This document shows positions 37,426 to 50,248 of a stretch of DNA of 64,000 bases, one piece after another. The notes below the pieces were generated by a model. That model was not told the DNA's origin and made no database searches. It was given only the letters and a program-made list of their open reading frames with translations. Within the stretch, counting starts at the first letter, position 1. Every line of letters begins with the position of its first letter. Made by a program: the position numbers and the translations under genes. The DNA is from Epiperipatus broadwayi (taxonomy: Eukaryota > Onychophora > Udeonychophora > Euonychophora > Peripatidae). The stretch covers positions 7,006,001 through 7,070,000 of the forward strand of contig JAQFVV010012395.1 of assembly GCA_028023455.1 (NCBI GenBank). The letters are read 5' to 3'.

Positions 37426-39369
37426 CATTTTCTGTTTATTTATTCTCTTTTTTTCTCTATCTTTTTTGGATTGGAATAGTCATATTTATTGGTGAATGTC
37501 TACTATAACGAATTTTTCAACATTCACTGGTAATAAAGAGAAATGTGAAATGTTTATCAATTACATAAACGATATTATATTTAAAAATAATAAAAGAAGT
37601 AATAACAAATTGGTTTTATGAATATTAAAATTGAGCAAAATTATATTATTTAGAACATCTTCAAATTATAGTTTATTAACAAATCATAAATCTAACATAG
37701 AAACAAAGTATAATAAAAAATATTATAATAGAGTAATTAGAAGCACAATAAAACTGCTAACTACACTGTTTCAAACAACACAGCTTCAATTATAAGCTGA
37801 CGAAAAAATGTAAACAAACAAATAATAAAAATATAGAAATTTATAAACTTATTGAATCTCCTTATGGTAGCAGCCATTTTCCAGGTAAATTTAACATTTT
37901 CTAATCTCAAACACGTTTTCTTTGTGGTGATTTAAATCAATTCAGTTCATAGTTAAAAAACATATATGCAGATTTTTTTGTCTTTGCATTTTTTCATTCC
38001 AAAAAGTTTTATACGGTATGGAATACATAGCATATCTATAGTAAAATGTAGTTCAATGAGTGATAAACACAAAAAATGTCATAAAGTACTTCCATTAAAT
38101 GATAAAAAATTGATTGGATAAGGTAAGATAAGTAATTGGACATATGTTACAAAAGAATGAGCGATTGATTTGAAAAATTATAAAAAAAAGCAGATATATA
38201 TCACTGGCACATATACCACCAAAAACATCTAATGTTATGATTAAAGTAAGGGATAATGTTTTTGGTTTAAAAAAGCCTTAAATCTATGGTTAAATGATAT
38301 GAATTGTAAGAGTGACGGTTTTATATTGCATTAGAAATCTTTAAATCTCTATGAAGAGCTTCTTTGACTATTCACTGCAAATAGGAGATAATTACATAGA
38401 TCCTGATAATGAAACCGTCGCTACATTTTCATTACAATTTAAAAAAGTTATTGAAAAAAAAAATCTAGAACAGGTATTTAATTGTAATGAAACAGAATAG
38501 TTGAATCATTGAGCACACACACACATTACTGTAAATATATATGTAAATGTACTTTCTCAATTTATTATTAATAGCATTATTTTTTAAAATGTTTGTTTAT
38601 ATTGTAATTCTAATTTACATTTGCATACTATATATATAAAACATGTTATAACTATTTATATATATAATTGCCTTGGGTAATCGATTTTCATTAGTTACTG
38701 TTCTAGCCACGTGCTTTCTAATTAAGTTAATTATAAATGAATAACTCCTTACATTAAATATTTCCAATATTTATATGCATATCAAAAAGTGTTGTACTGT
38801 ACATTTATAGTATAATAAACAATACTTATTGTATTATAATCAATGCTTGTCACATGATGCTATATACTTGTATATGAGAGAGACTTGGAACAAAATATAG
38901 CATAGATCATGGCTTCAATGTATTAAATTATGTTCAAATGAATAAATATTGGGGTGAAAAAAATGAGATTGATAAAAAAATGAAACATTTATTAATGATT
39001 GTTCAATTAGTGTCATAAACAAATTTACAAATAGTAGGATTTTAAATAGAATAAAAATATGTGTAAGAAGTGTAATAAAATATATACAAATTTATTACTT
39101 TTAATGAAATAAAAAGTACTTATTAAAAAAAAAAGATGATTGTTAAGATGTAATCAGTTATTAAAAAGAAAACAAATATTGCTAATTATGTTTAATTATA
39201 ATAACAATGTAATCAATCTTTACAATTTAAATGAGAGAGATGAAATCAAATGTAGGTATTGTAGACAATAAATATAAATAATAATTATCTGAGGGCAACT
39301 AAAAATGAGATTGGATAAGACTAAAATAACACTTTAATGATAAAAATTTGTTTATTTTTCAACATTCAG

Positions 39370-39457
39370 CAGTTGACTGTTCACTGGCACCAGAAGAATG
39401 AGACTCATTATGCTTTCAAGTTTGAGTTTATGGGGAAAAAAGTTTGCCAAGATGTAG
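39370..39457 (+). CDS. Possible exon I of the SEA/CRD gene
   Basis: The segment is bounded by a good acceptor (tttttcaacattcag) and a strong donor (gtgagt). It has 88 nt, phase 0 in and phase 1 out. It reads QLTVHWHQKNETHYAFKFEF, then MGKKVCQDV and a split codon. Its phases join exactly to exon H and to the exon at 46253. The final KVCQDV|E resembles the C6-C7 end of CRD first halves (PCRETCE, VCKGLCE), but the rest of a CRD is missing. It is called on splice signals and phase, not on a domain. Confidence 0.4.
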
Positions 39458-41613
39458 GTGAGTACTTGTTTTATCATTTCATCACCTTTACAAGAAATTT
39501 TAAATCAGTTTTCACTCTAAAGTATTTGAAATTATCAATTGTATCGTTCTATGCAAATGGCTGCCATTAAAAAAGGCAAAAGCCAATACAAGGAAATCTT
39601 AAAATCATTTGAGCAAGAATAAAACTAAGGAAAAAGATTTTAAAACGAAACCAAATAAATAAAAAATAAAAAAAAGTTACTAGAAATCCTAAGCTTAATG
39701 ATAGGACTAATTGAGATATAGTTGGCGGGTCAAATTTTATTGAAAACGTTGGAAAAAAAAAGAAAGAAAAAGCTTAATAAAGATAGTCTCAAGAATTTCA
39801 CAATAGCATCAGATATAGCCAGATTCTATGGCTACAAACAAATCAGGAAAAACGGGAAATAGACCAAGAAACAAACTAGACACAAAAGTAATCATAAATC
39901 TATGGAAATTAAAAAAAAAAAAGAAATCCCAGCGTTAATTCGTTCACAAGAAAAAAGTTACGATATCATCTTGGCCGAATGCGGTAAAACAGTGCAGGAG
40001 GGGAAAATTATTTTAAATATGAATTCGATCTCAATTTTAGAATCAAACATTATAGATTATGTTTTAAGCCATGTTGATGCACAAGAATTATTTTTTTTCT
40101 GATGATTAGATCAAAGTTACTGGGCCACTTCCAGTGCGATTGGGGCACCACAAAAAGAATAGAAAACTTTCAAATTGACACAGAATTAGAACGAAGTGTT
40201 TCCTGAGCCAAAAAACAATGATTTAAAGATAAAAACGAGTTCAAATGATGATATAGACCCAAACAAAGATATTGAAGCTGCAATTCACTCAACTCCTTTA
40301 ATCCAACAATGATTAGGAATAATCCAAAGATTACAAACTTTTACACTACACAATTGAAACCTTGATTACTAATCAAGACCTAGATTTCAATTAAGATAAG
40401 CAGAATTCAAATAGGATCAATACAAGAGTCCCAGTTGGAATCCTACTACAATCAAGTCCACAATATGGTTACAGAGACTAATTACTATAACAGGTTGGTT
40501 GCCATTCAGCTCTACTGTACAACCAAACAATAAGCAAGAATCCTACAATGCTAATCACTCTGTTCATAATTGGAATAACCAAATGGAAATATATAAGCTT
40601 GATCATAATCCCTGGAGAACCTTGCAGTCTGATGAGTTGAACTAGTATTTAGAATATATGACATGTATCAAGAGTTAACAACAATGAAGCAGACTTTGGA
40701 GGCTGTTTCAACCCCCTGATGGCTTGTTTATTATGGCAGTATTGATTTGAGCTAATCATTTTTTTTCTTTGGTTAACTTTAAAATTAGAGAGTTTGTAAG
40801 GTGGTTGGTCTGATTTGGGCCACCTCCAAATTTTGTAACTTTGATGGAGGCTTTGCTGCAATAATTTTCTGGGCATGGGTCTGCACTCCTCTTTTCTTCC
40901 TCGGGGGTGGTGGCGGTCATTAGGAGGCTGGTTCTTTGGTGCAGGCTGTTGACAATTATTGCTGCTACCTGGAAAACCTGCTGGGAGGGTACCTGGTCAA
41001 AGTCTCAGCACCATTCCTGCTCTGGTTGGCTGCTGTGCCCCCTTGATAGGTTGGTTTTAGGCAGTGCAGATCTGTGCTCGCTATGTGTTAGTTTTTCTTA
41101 GTTGGCTTTCCAATTCTGGGCAGGTAGACCGAATGTGGTCCCTGCACATTTGGACTATTGATTGGGAGACAGAGGCATCTGGAATGGTCTTGACATGGCT
41201 TGGCTGCAGGTCGAGAATTTATTATTCAATGGACTTGAGCCTTGGACCCCGCTGCCTGTTGTGGAGGTTGGCGCAATGCTGGACTTGTCCACCTATTCAG
41301 CTGAAGCATTTGGGTCTTCACTTCAGGGCCCCAGGGGTGGGATCATTGGGTGATGGATGGCTTCTCAGTAGCTGGGCCATGTAGATCCATGCACAGATAC
41401 TCATGTTCAGATACACATTAATATCAACATTATAGCAACTCTTTAATGGACATAATTGTTATCAAGCATATTTACTTTATATAATCAATAATTGTTTTAC
41501 CTTGTTTGTCACATTGAACACTTTGTAATTCTCAATGGGTAAGTGTACCCAAAATTTTTGTAATCCTTTTACTAATAAAGGTTACTTTTGAAAGATAAAA
41601 TAGGTAGTTTTTT
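39458..41613. other. Unassigned sequence with a GC-richer island
   Basis: 39.6-40.6 kb is AT-rich with fragments such as an open frame at 39902-40102 that I do not recognise. 40.86-41.35 kb is clearly GC-richer and has overlapping open frames on both strands. The minus-strand reading is Pro/Gln-rich (PAGFPGSSNN, QQPAPKNQPP). This could be a decayed gag-like or other foreign fragment. No catalytic motif is visible. Confidence 0.35.
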
Positions 41614-42029
41614 AATAGTGTGTTGAAACCATCTGAGGGCGTGGTTTGTTTGTAAACAAAGATAAATATAATGTTTCTGGGGCCAGAGTTTTTTTGTTTT
41701 TGTTTGTTTATCACATTAAAATTAAAAATCAAATAAATCTTTAAAAAAAATTACGTAAATCAAAATGAATTTAAAAAGTACTTACTTTTTATTCTTTTCA
41801 TTACTTATTTTCAGTTTGGTATTCTACGAAATCAAGTTTTTTTTTTTAAAAGTTACAAATAAATATTTTCATTTAATGGTTATTCGATGAAATCAATACA
41901 TTTATAACAAAAAAAAGTCAACTTTTTGGGGACTTTGAATTCTTAACAAGTGAATTAATGAAGGTTGAATAATTTTTTACATTACAAAAACAAATATTTA
42001 TTTACATTAAATGGTTAAATATATACAAT

Positions 42030-43065
42030 TAAAACCAACTTATTTGGCTATTCAGGAACAGCATGCAACTTGAAGCTCTAATAATAGGGCCTGGAAGATG
42101 TCTTCCCCCTTGTGCACATGCCACCATATAAACTCAGCCAGGTAGGTATCCAGTGAGTGTCTGGCTGTGCCATGCTGTTTCTTGTTGCACCATTTCAACA
42201 GACCCCACAGGCACTCGATGTTCTGTGTGTGTGCGCCTTTGTTGGGACCACAACATTGTACCTGTGGTTTACTGTCAGGTGTTGGAAACCTACAGCTTCA
42301 GCTCTTTTGTTCGATAACCATTCCAGCAGTCAGAGAAAATAGTTGATCCAGGTTTGACATTTTCCCAAATGGACTAAAGAAAGGTGTCTGCAGATCGACA
42401 GGGAACAGCCACAATGAAGGAATTTCTGGTTTCACAATACACTCCACCAAAGATCCACTGCTGTGAAAGAACCCTGTCCTGGTGGTTCTTTTGGAGGCTA
42501 AACAAGATCTCATCAACCTCAACAATTGAGCCTGGACCACCAATTTGATGGCATGGCTGAGAAATTAAGCTCTCACGACACAGCTCATGAAGTCCATTGG
42601 TCCAGTGCACAAGAAAGCCTAGAGACAGGTTCAAGTTGGAGATGGCCCTCAACACTGTCAGCTCCTCATGGCTCCAATAGTACAGGAGATGTACTATCTT
42701 CATGAAATCAAGCTGTGATCCCTCCAGCCACATCTCTTGGCAAATCAAACACTGACAGTCACATGAACCGACCTTGCATTTGAAGTGATAGCTTCCACAA
42801 TGGTATAGTTTCATCTCTTCTCCACATGAACACTTCTTCACAGATACCACTACTCCATAATGCTGTAATAATGTGATGGCATCAGTTTTGAAGCAAGGCA
42901 ATCCCAAACTTTGACATTCAGAAACTTTACTTCAGACATTTTATTAAGCTCACAATTGTTCTCACAAAAACGTGACTTGGAGCATGATCTGATAGAAATC
43001 ACACTTGCACCTACACTTGCCAAATTTTTTGAGCGGGACATCTGGGCTATGGAAGCATGAGACAA
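42030..43065 (-). pseudogene. Merlin transposase (ISXO2-like DDE domain), frameshifted
   Basis: The main frame is 42907-42374 (177 residues). A zinc-ribbon-like part contains CSCGEEMKLYHCGSYHFKCK and CQCLICQEMW. Then LLYYWSHEELT and the DDE core start GSIVEVDEILFSLQ, followed by QQWIFGGVYCETRNSF and VPCRSADTFL. After a frameshift, downstream pieces show DCWNGY, HLTVNHRYNVVVPTKAHTQN and W..LK, the second half of the ISXO2 family domain. An upstream frame at 43065-42850 may be the N-terminus. Family members are usually 250-350 residues. At least two frame breaks make this copy inactive as it stands. Confidence 0.85.
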
Positions 43066-43273
43066 TGCTCATAATTGTTAATAGATATTCATAAAACATG
43101 GGAGATAAAGGGGGAAAAGGTCTTAATGAATATTAAAATAGTTTTGATATTCAGAATTCCAGCCACTGTCACACAATACTGTACCCAAAAGTGAAATTTG
43201 ATCACACATCAAAAATGCATAACACAAATCTGAGCTGTAAGCTGACATGATAGCTTCTGTGCCAGATTAAACA

Positions 43274-43413
43274 TCATGTTTCTGTGCATTGGCATAGAAA
43301 TAGACACAGCCACCATGTACAATGGACTATTTCTATGCTTATGCATTAGAAATAGAATGTTCGATAGTGGAGGCCACCTAAATGGCATATTTCTGTGTGC
43401 TAGCATAGAAATA
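43274..43413. repeat. Three near-palindromic subterminal units in the Merlin element
   Basis: Units at 43274, 43326 and 43386 share 'tatttctgtgc...gcatagaaata'. Each is an imperfect palindrome of about 28 bp, spaced 52 and 60 bp. Subterminal repeats often bind transposase; that role is inference. Confidence 0.65.
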
Positions 43414-43442
43414 ATGCCCACAGGCGGTTTCAACACACTATT

Positions 43443-44079
43443 TACCCAAAAATAATAGGAAATATAACAAATTATAGTGAAAAAATGCCAAAGGAGGCTC
43501 TCTTTCTCTCTGTATAAAAAAAAATTGAAGTTTACTTTAATTAGGCTAATGGGAGATATTACTGATTTCTAATTCCATTTCTTTTAATTATTATCTTGGA
43601 TTGTTAAGTAGTTAAAATTAATTTATGATGTTAAAATTTTGATTTTTCAAGAATTGTTGATAATAATGAATGTAGAGACAAATTATTTTAGAATAGATTT
43701 AAATGAAAGGAAGAGAAGTGTATGTATTGTTTTTTATATCTTATTTATATTTTGATATATTAAAATCATGTTTTACAATAATAATTACCTTTTATATTAA
43801 AAAGTAATGTGTGAAAATATTTTAGATGATTTTAATGTAAACTTAAATATATATATTTGTTATATAAAAAGATCACAAATAAGCTCTTAACAAGCTTTGC
43901 AGAATATCCATAACTCCAGACCGCTTGCAAAGCTTGTGAAGAATTTATTTACGAGCTCTTTATATAACAATTGTTACAAGCTTGTTTAAATTAGATCATG
44001 AGACATCTTACTTGATTTTTTTGTTTATCGGAAGAGCGACCAACCACTAAACATCACATGATCACTATTCTTTATACTT
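43443..44079. repeat. AT-rich sequence with a short foldback at about 43855-43990
   Basis: 'gttatataaaaagatcacaaataagctc' is mirrored by 'gagctctttatataac'. Inside it 'aacaagctttgcag' opposes 'gcaaagcttgt'. The sequence is related to the 47.8-48.3 kb repeats. Confidence 0.55.
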
Positions 44080-44460
44080 ACACAAAGGGTTTACCCAGAG
44101 GCTAAACTCTCCATACAGTAGCACCACTCAGTGCAAGCCAGAGTTGGATGCAAGAAGGTTTGTGCATAAAATCTCTACCTAGTTCCTACTCATTGTGTTT
44201 TCATTTTGGACTCAAAGCTTTATAGTTAGTTAATAAGATGAAAGGTGGCTGCTGCAGGATTGCATTAGGTTCTAAGATCTAGGTGCAGTACTATCAGATT
44301 CAAGGCTTCTCACTGATGAAAGCCACAAGCTAGAAACTAGTCTGGGGATATTGGAAGAGTAGGCACTAGATAGGGATTTTATGCACAAATCTTCTTTCAG
44401 CCAATTATTATTCTGGCTTGCTCTTAGTGGCACTACTGTATGGAGAGTTTAGCCTCTGTC
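44080..44460. repeat. Foldback repeat
   Basis: The left arm 'gaggctaaactctccataca' and 'gcaagccagagttgg' is mirrored on the right by 'ggcttgctcttagtggcact' and 'tgtatggagagtttagcctc'. 'tttgtgcataaaatctc' opposes 'gattttatgcacaaat'. The interior carries the dispersed repeat also seen at 105-245. Confidence 0.75.
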
Positions 44461-45717
44461 TATATACATTAGTTGTTTATATTTATTTGTGAATGAATAT
44501 ATTGTACATTTAGGATTTTTAGATTAAGAATGACTATCTATAAAATAGTTGAAACATTGGGATAAGTGTATACTTTAGTAAGTTGACTCCAGATGAAAAT
44601 CAAGTTTTCAAAGTATTTGGGGGAATTACATTAGATGAAGAAAACAAAAAAAGAATCTGAAGAAGGAATTTTGTTTAATCAAATCAGTAGAGTAAAAGCT
44701 GTCTTTTGTCAAAGCAAGAGATTAACCTTATATTCTATTAATTAATAACTATGTGAGTTACATATCATGAAGTGTAAAATAGGCATAGTTTAATATATAA
44801 TTAAAGAAGCAAAGTATTCTCCTTCAAACTATAAATAAATAACATTTTGTATGTTAACATAAGGCTAATATTAGAATGAATTGACCCATGCTTTAAGTTT
44901 ATAATGTTTATAAGGTTATCTTTGCCAAGATTGGTGGAAGTTCAGAGTAAATTTACTAACCATTCAGAATAAAACATAACATTAATAATTATTAAACTAA
45001 TAATCAATTATCCAAGGGTATGGATAGAATCTTACTTTTAACACCTTGTTTTAATAATCAAATAGAATTTAATAAATAGTAAACAAGAATTAGAATAACT
45101 GGGATAAAACTCATTAATATCAAAAGCTTAGAAAATAGTTGGATTTATTCTATTCTTGGCTTTTTATTAACAAAGTGTTACTTAATCATAGCTGGAAGGA
45201 GGCTGATTTATGGATCTTCATTAATTAACAAATCTCCATGCATGAGAATGGTATAATGTAAGGTATAGAACTATCAACATAGGCATAAAAGTTCAGGTGT
45301 TTGATATCTTTTAGTTCACATAAAGAGTGAAAATTGTTTATGAAACTGAGAGGTGATGAGGTTGAGATGAAGAATGAATTAATAAAAAGCAAAACACGTT
45401 TTTATAATCATGTTGTTGTGTTTTAACTATGAAAAAGGTTGCTAACAAGGCAGTAATTGTTATATTAATTAAATTATATATAAAATTATCTAAAAAACAG
45501 TATGAAAAATAATATGTAGATAATTTTTAAAAACAGGTATTTTTTTTATAATTTCACTAATGATAAATTTTGTATTCTAAAATATCTCAAATGACATAAA
45601 TTGCTTCTATTGTTTTATTATGATCTCCAAACTTTAGAGTTCAAATTAAAGCTTATAACATATATATGAGTTTTAAGCCAATAAACATCACTTAACCTTA
45701 TGCTTGTGTATAACTGT

Positions 45718-45904
45718 TGTTAAAACAGGCAAAACTCACTATACGTATTGCCACACACAGCAAGCTAGAGTAATCAATGGATGCCAGAAGGCTCGTGCAT
45801 AAAATCCCAATCTAATGCTACTCTTTCAATATCCCCAGACTAGTTTCTGGCATGCTGTGTGTGGCAGGCAATACATATAGTGAGTTTTGCCTGTTTTAAT
45901 ATGT
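45718..45904. repeat. Foldback repeat, about 50-bp arms
   Basis: 'tgttaaaacaggcaaaactc' and 'attgccacacacagcaagc' are mirrored by 'gcatgctgtgtgtggcaggc' and 'gagttttgcctgttttaata'. The centre resembles the middle of the 44.2-kb repeat ('aatatccccagactagtttc'). Confidence 0.75.
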
Positions 45905-46252
45905 ATGAGTTGTTAGATTAAATTTTGCTAAGGAAATACATACATTGACAAGCAATTATCAACATGATCAAGTATATTAGTGATTTAATTGCAATAATCT
46001 TTTGCCTTGATTGCAAATTTGTTTTAGAGAAAAGAATATATATATATAGAGAGAGAGAAGGAAAGACAACTTTATGTTTATTGGGAAATTATTCTGGTAA
46101 AAGCTCACCTTTCTTAAAACAATTTGTTCATAATTTGTGATTCAACTTTTTAGACAGTTTTTAATAACATTATTTAAAATAAACAAATATAATTTCAAAA
46201 TGTTTTAATTGCATCAATTTTGAATTAATTGTTAATATTTTTTCTTTGCCAG

Positions 46253-46359
46253 AAATTTTGTCTCAGTGTGCGATCTTAACTCAATCTTCAGGAACAATTT
46301 GCAAGAATTTGCCTAACGGTATCGAACAAGTTTGCATCGGACGGATAACTTATAACTGA
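46253..46359 (+). CDS. Possible terminal exon with CRD C-terminal half (SEA/CRD gene, exon J)
   Basis: The exon uses acceptor 'ttctttgccag', enters in phase 1, and ends in TGA at 46357-46359. It reads EILSQCAILTQSSGTICKN, then LPNGIEQVC and a short tail. This aligns with exon F (DLLSSCSTHL..): cysteine spacing is 10 then 10 residues against 10 then 11, and LP is shared. It therefore looks like the second half of a third CRD. An AATAAA lies about ten bases after the stop. A weak alternative donor (gtatcg) at 46318 cannot be excluded. The matching first half of the CRD is not found, apart from the uncertain exon at 39370. Confidence 0.55.
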
Positions 46360-46374
46360 AACTATAATGAATAA

Positions 46375-49240
46375 AATGGTAATTTAAAAGAGATGATTAG
46401 TTTGATATTTCTGTGTTAAGTAATATTCTGAAAATCTGATTTATAAAGAGGGGGGGGGGTTGACAAAAAGTATTGATACTCATCATCGATTATATAGAAT
46501 CTTTAATAATTGATTAAATTAATTTTCGCAGATAAATATTAAAACTATTTTGAAACATTCTAACAATTTATCTAAGAAATAACAATTTAAACGATTCGCC
46601 GACAGAGTAAAGACAAGAAACATTACTTTTCAAAAATGAGAAACAACAGTAAATGTTTCATCTGTTTTAGCTAGAAAACAAAATCTTACATATATGCACG
46701 GGAATATACGAACTGAGATATTTATATATATATATATTAAAAAAATTAAGATATTTTAAAATAATTAATGACATAACCGAGAGCGTTATACAATTATAAA
46801 TAAAAAATAAAGGCAGAACCTAATCATTAATAACACTTATAACAAAAGTGGTGTAGCTTCATCTTATTCTGTAACTGATCTGGAAATGAAAATATTATGA
46901 TATTACATGAATTTCTCTTTTGATTACTCAAACTTATAAGGAGCAGACGTTTATAAAGCAAGGTAAAGAGAGGTGTTTTTAGAAGCATGTGTGAATCATG
47001 TATTATTTTTAAGTTAGGTAGATATGAATTTGTATGTATCACATGCTACTATTAGTTTTAATCAAATTATATATATCTAAAAACGAAATCTCCCATTTAT
47101 TTAATTGCACTTTTTCTATTCTTTAGAAAATAATAGTTCAACATTTTAAATATGGGAGTCTCATCTCTACTTTTTTAGACTGGCATTGCAAAAGTTTTGA
47201 CTCACTTAAAAAAAACCCATCATGTTAGTTTAGAGTAAAATGTTAAAAACAAGCAGTGCATACCATCAAAAGTAACCAAAAACGTCCCTAAAAATAAAAT
47301 AATTCAATATACTATATAACATGAGTTCAAATCTGAAAAAAATCTTGAAATTCAAATCAGGCTTATGATTTATTTCAAGCAACCAGTTCAGGCAATCATC
47401 TAATATTGATTAGTACATGGGTATCTGGATACCCTTTATAAGATATGGATACCCTTTATAAGATATAAAAAACAATTGGAAAATTGCTCAAATTCTCATC
47501 ACTCAAATCCTCATCACTTGGCTAGTTGATAAGCCTAACAAGGAATGATTTTTTCACATTATTTTTTTATGTGTGTAACAGGAGCCAGGTTTAAACCCTG
47601 TTCCAAAGTAAAAGAGACTTTAATTAATTGAGCATATATTAAAATATATATGAATTAACCAAAGCAATTTTAAGAAGAGATCTGCTCAATTCATTGTAAT
47701 GGAGGATATGCACGTATATATTAAATATATGTATTAAAAAAAATCCAAGTCATATGTCACATGACCTAATTTAATGTTTGCATTACAAATGTTATATAGA
47801 GAGCTTGCAAATAAGATCTGAACAATCATTGAAGAATATCCCCAATCCCAGACCAGTTTCTATTACTGGCATCCTCAGTGAAGTGCTAGGATATTGAAGC
47901 ATTAAATTAAAAATACCAGGACAAGTCCAGCACTTTATCTAATGTATAACTATTAAGTAGAAAATCTAAAATTTTCAGACATTCTTATGTCTTCCAATCC
48001 AGTTATCTAACTTAAATAGCCATGTGGGACTGAACTAAGTTCCGACACACCATATGTTAATAGCTTTAGCAATATAAAATCCCCAAAGCCTTAATAGCAA
48101 AAAATAAAATTACCCCAAAAAATAAAAATAAAAATCCAAATTAGATGTCACATGACCTAATTCAATAAACTTGCATTACAAATGTTATATATAGAGCTCA
48201 TAAATAAGATCTTAACAAGCTTTACAGAATATTCCCAACTCCAGACCAGTTTCTGCTACTGACATCCTCAGTGGGGTTGGGGATATTTTGCAATGCTTGT
48301 TAAGAGCTTATTTGTAAGCTCTCTCTTTTATATATATATATATAAGTACAAAGAGAAATGGTTTAATTTGTATAATTAATAATAATTTGATCTGTTAAAA
48401 AATATATTTATGCATATATTACCAGTAAAGTATTGAGCGTTATTATTATTTTTTCTTTTTATTTATTTTTGTTATCTCATAGTTATCAGTTTAATTTAAA
48501 TGTGTATATGTTTCACATATTAGACAATTTTATTCATACTGCCCCATAATTACATATCACTGTCAGTCTCAGGACTAACCACCCTGAATGAGCTAGCTAG
48601 TGGCTAAGCATTAACTAATGTATTATTATTACTCTCATAAAATCCTATCAATACAATTCTTATGCATGCATAAGATTGGTATGTGGAGTCAGAAAATGCC
48701 AACACCGATAAATATATTGTTAGGAAAAACTATTAATTAGTGGTTGATAGAAATTAAAGCCCAGTATTCACATATTAAAATAATGATGTCTGTTATTTAT
48801 TTATTTATTTTTATTGTTGGGAGATTAAGTTTAAAATAACTCGTCTCCAGGCTATGGCTGCTAGAAGTCCATCTTGGCAAAGGTAATGTTTTCATTTGTA
48901 TATTAACCAATAATACCATTTAATAATATGTCACATAAAAATTGTTTAAATAAAGATAGAGTCAGTTGAAATTAGTAAAAAATATAGAGAAGGGCTAGAA
49001 CCCATTACAATGGTCTTCCAATGCTGGGACTTTAAAGAGTAAGAGTTTTTGGGGCAGAAAATAACAAATTAAGAAATAGTATTATTGAAGTGTTGTGATA
49101 TACATCTTAAAAAATAAAAATCAGAATATATATATAATAGAGTGAATTTTATGGAGAATAGTTAGATATACAAGAAGATTAACAAGCAGTATAGTACTTC
49201 ATTGGTTGGGAAGTAATCCTAGCATGATTGTTGTTAGAAG
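46375..49240. repeat. Intergenic AT-rich DNA with foldback-family repeats
   Basis: 47.76-48.33 kb holds two related units ('gtcacatgacctaatt', 'acaaatgttatat', 'ccagaccagtttct') plus text shared with the 28.9-29.9 kb cluster ('aattttcagacatt', 'gtcttccaatcc'). A 24-bp tandem duplication ('gataccctttataagatatg') lies at 47417-47466. No gene is recognised. Confidence 0.55.
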
Positions 49241-49249
49241 TAGATAGTA

Positions 49250-49415
49250 ATATATATTGGTGTCTCATCCTTTCTCTCTCATACATTTTCATTTTCACCA
49301 ATTCCCTATTCATTCTATTATTTACTTATAATTCCCTTATCTGGTTATTAACAACCTGCTCTTTCAGAATGTTTCATTTTATATATTCTTTCAGAATGTT
49401 TCATTTTATATATAT
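49250..49415. repeat. Left half of a foldback split by the LTR element
   Basis: 'ggtgtctcatcctttctctc' and 'cttatctggttattaacaac' are mirrored at 62880-63015 on the far side of the retrotransposon. The last 50 bases include a 26-bp tandem duplication ('tctttcagaatgtttcattt'). Confidence 0.8.
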
Positions 49416-49910
49416 TGAAACAAGAACGCTGTTTCACGTGTGTATTTATTCTAAGAGCTATTTAGCCTCCCACCTTAAAAAACGCCAAATGTATAAAAAA
49501 GTCGATCTTATATTTTTTCTAGAAAAATATAGCAAAAAGTTTAGTTTATGACTTTACAAGAAAATCATTATTTTCTATAACTGAAAAAAAAAAAAAAGTG
49601 AAACCTTCATTATTGATTTCATAATTTTAGATTATGATTTAAATATATCACTCATATTTATTTAAAGCTGGCATTTATTAAAAATATTACATTTTAATTT
49701 TTGGAATGATGTTGTCGTATAAAGTGTGATAATAGCTTGAGGCAGTCTTAATAAATTGGAAAACATGGCTTAATCCTCCTGGTTCATTATCTGTCTCGTG
49801 AAAAGTATTATCCAATCCTTATGAAGAGAAAAGCACCCGAGCTTAAATGAAAGCTGTGCAACAAATAAGATACAGTGGGCTGAGCTGCTTAATCAATCCA
49901 AAGATCAGAA

Positions 49911-49919
49911 TATAAATAG
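49911..49919 (+). promoter_or_regulatory. Probable LTR TATA box
   Basis: TATAAATAG is conserved in the 3' LTR at 60360. Its position about 500 bp into the LTR would give a U3 of about 0.5 kb and a very long R-U5. Inferred, not shown. Confidence 0.45.
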
Positions 49920-50248
49920 ATGAGTTGGAAGTCCATAGCAGTTTATTCAAAGAGTTTTTCAAAGAGATTTTGTAGAGATATTTTTAAAGTAGATTTTAAA
50001 GAAGATAAGAATTTAATTTGAAAAAAGATTTTTAAGACCAGTTAAAGAACCACTGTTAATGATGAAAAAAAACATTAATAAGAAAATAATAATGATGGAA
50101 GGCTAGGCAATAACAGCTTCTTTTCTTCATCCAAAAGCCATGGTACTCCAAGATTTGCCTTGGGAAACATCATGAAAGTGAATAATGCCATTCAGCTTAA
50201 AGAAAGCGACCCCTTTTTGATGGAACAGACTGGATAAAAAATGAAGGT

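Larger units (their letters stand above)
41614..43442 (-). mobile_element. Merlin-type DNA transposon
   Basis: Terminal inverted repeats: the left 'aatagtgtgttgaaacc' at 41614 is matched by the complement of 'ggtttcaacacactatt' ending at 43442, with further partial match ('tctgagggc' / 'gcctgtgggc'). Between them lies a minus-strand ISXO2/IS1016-like transposase. Target duplications are not preserved. Near the right end three 28-bp near-palindromic units form a subterminal repeat. It lies in the last proposed intron of the host gene. Confidence 0.8.
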
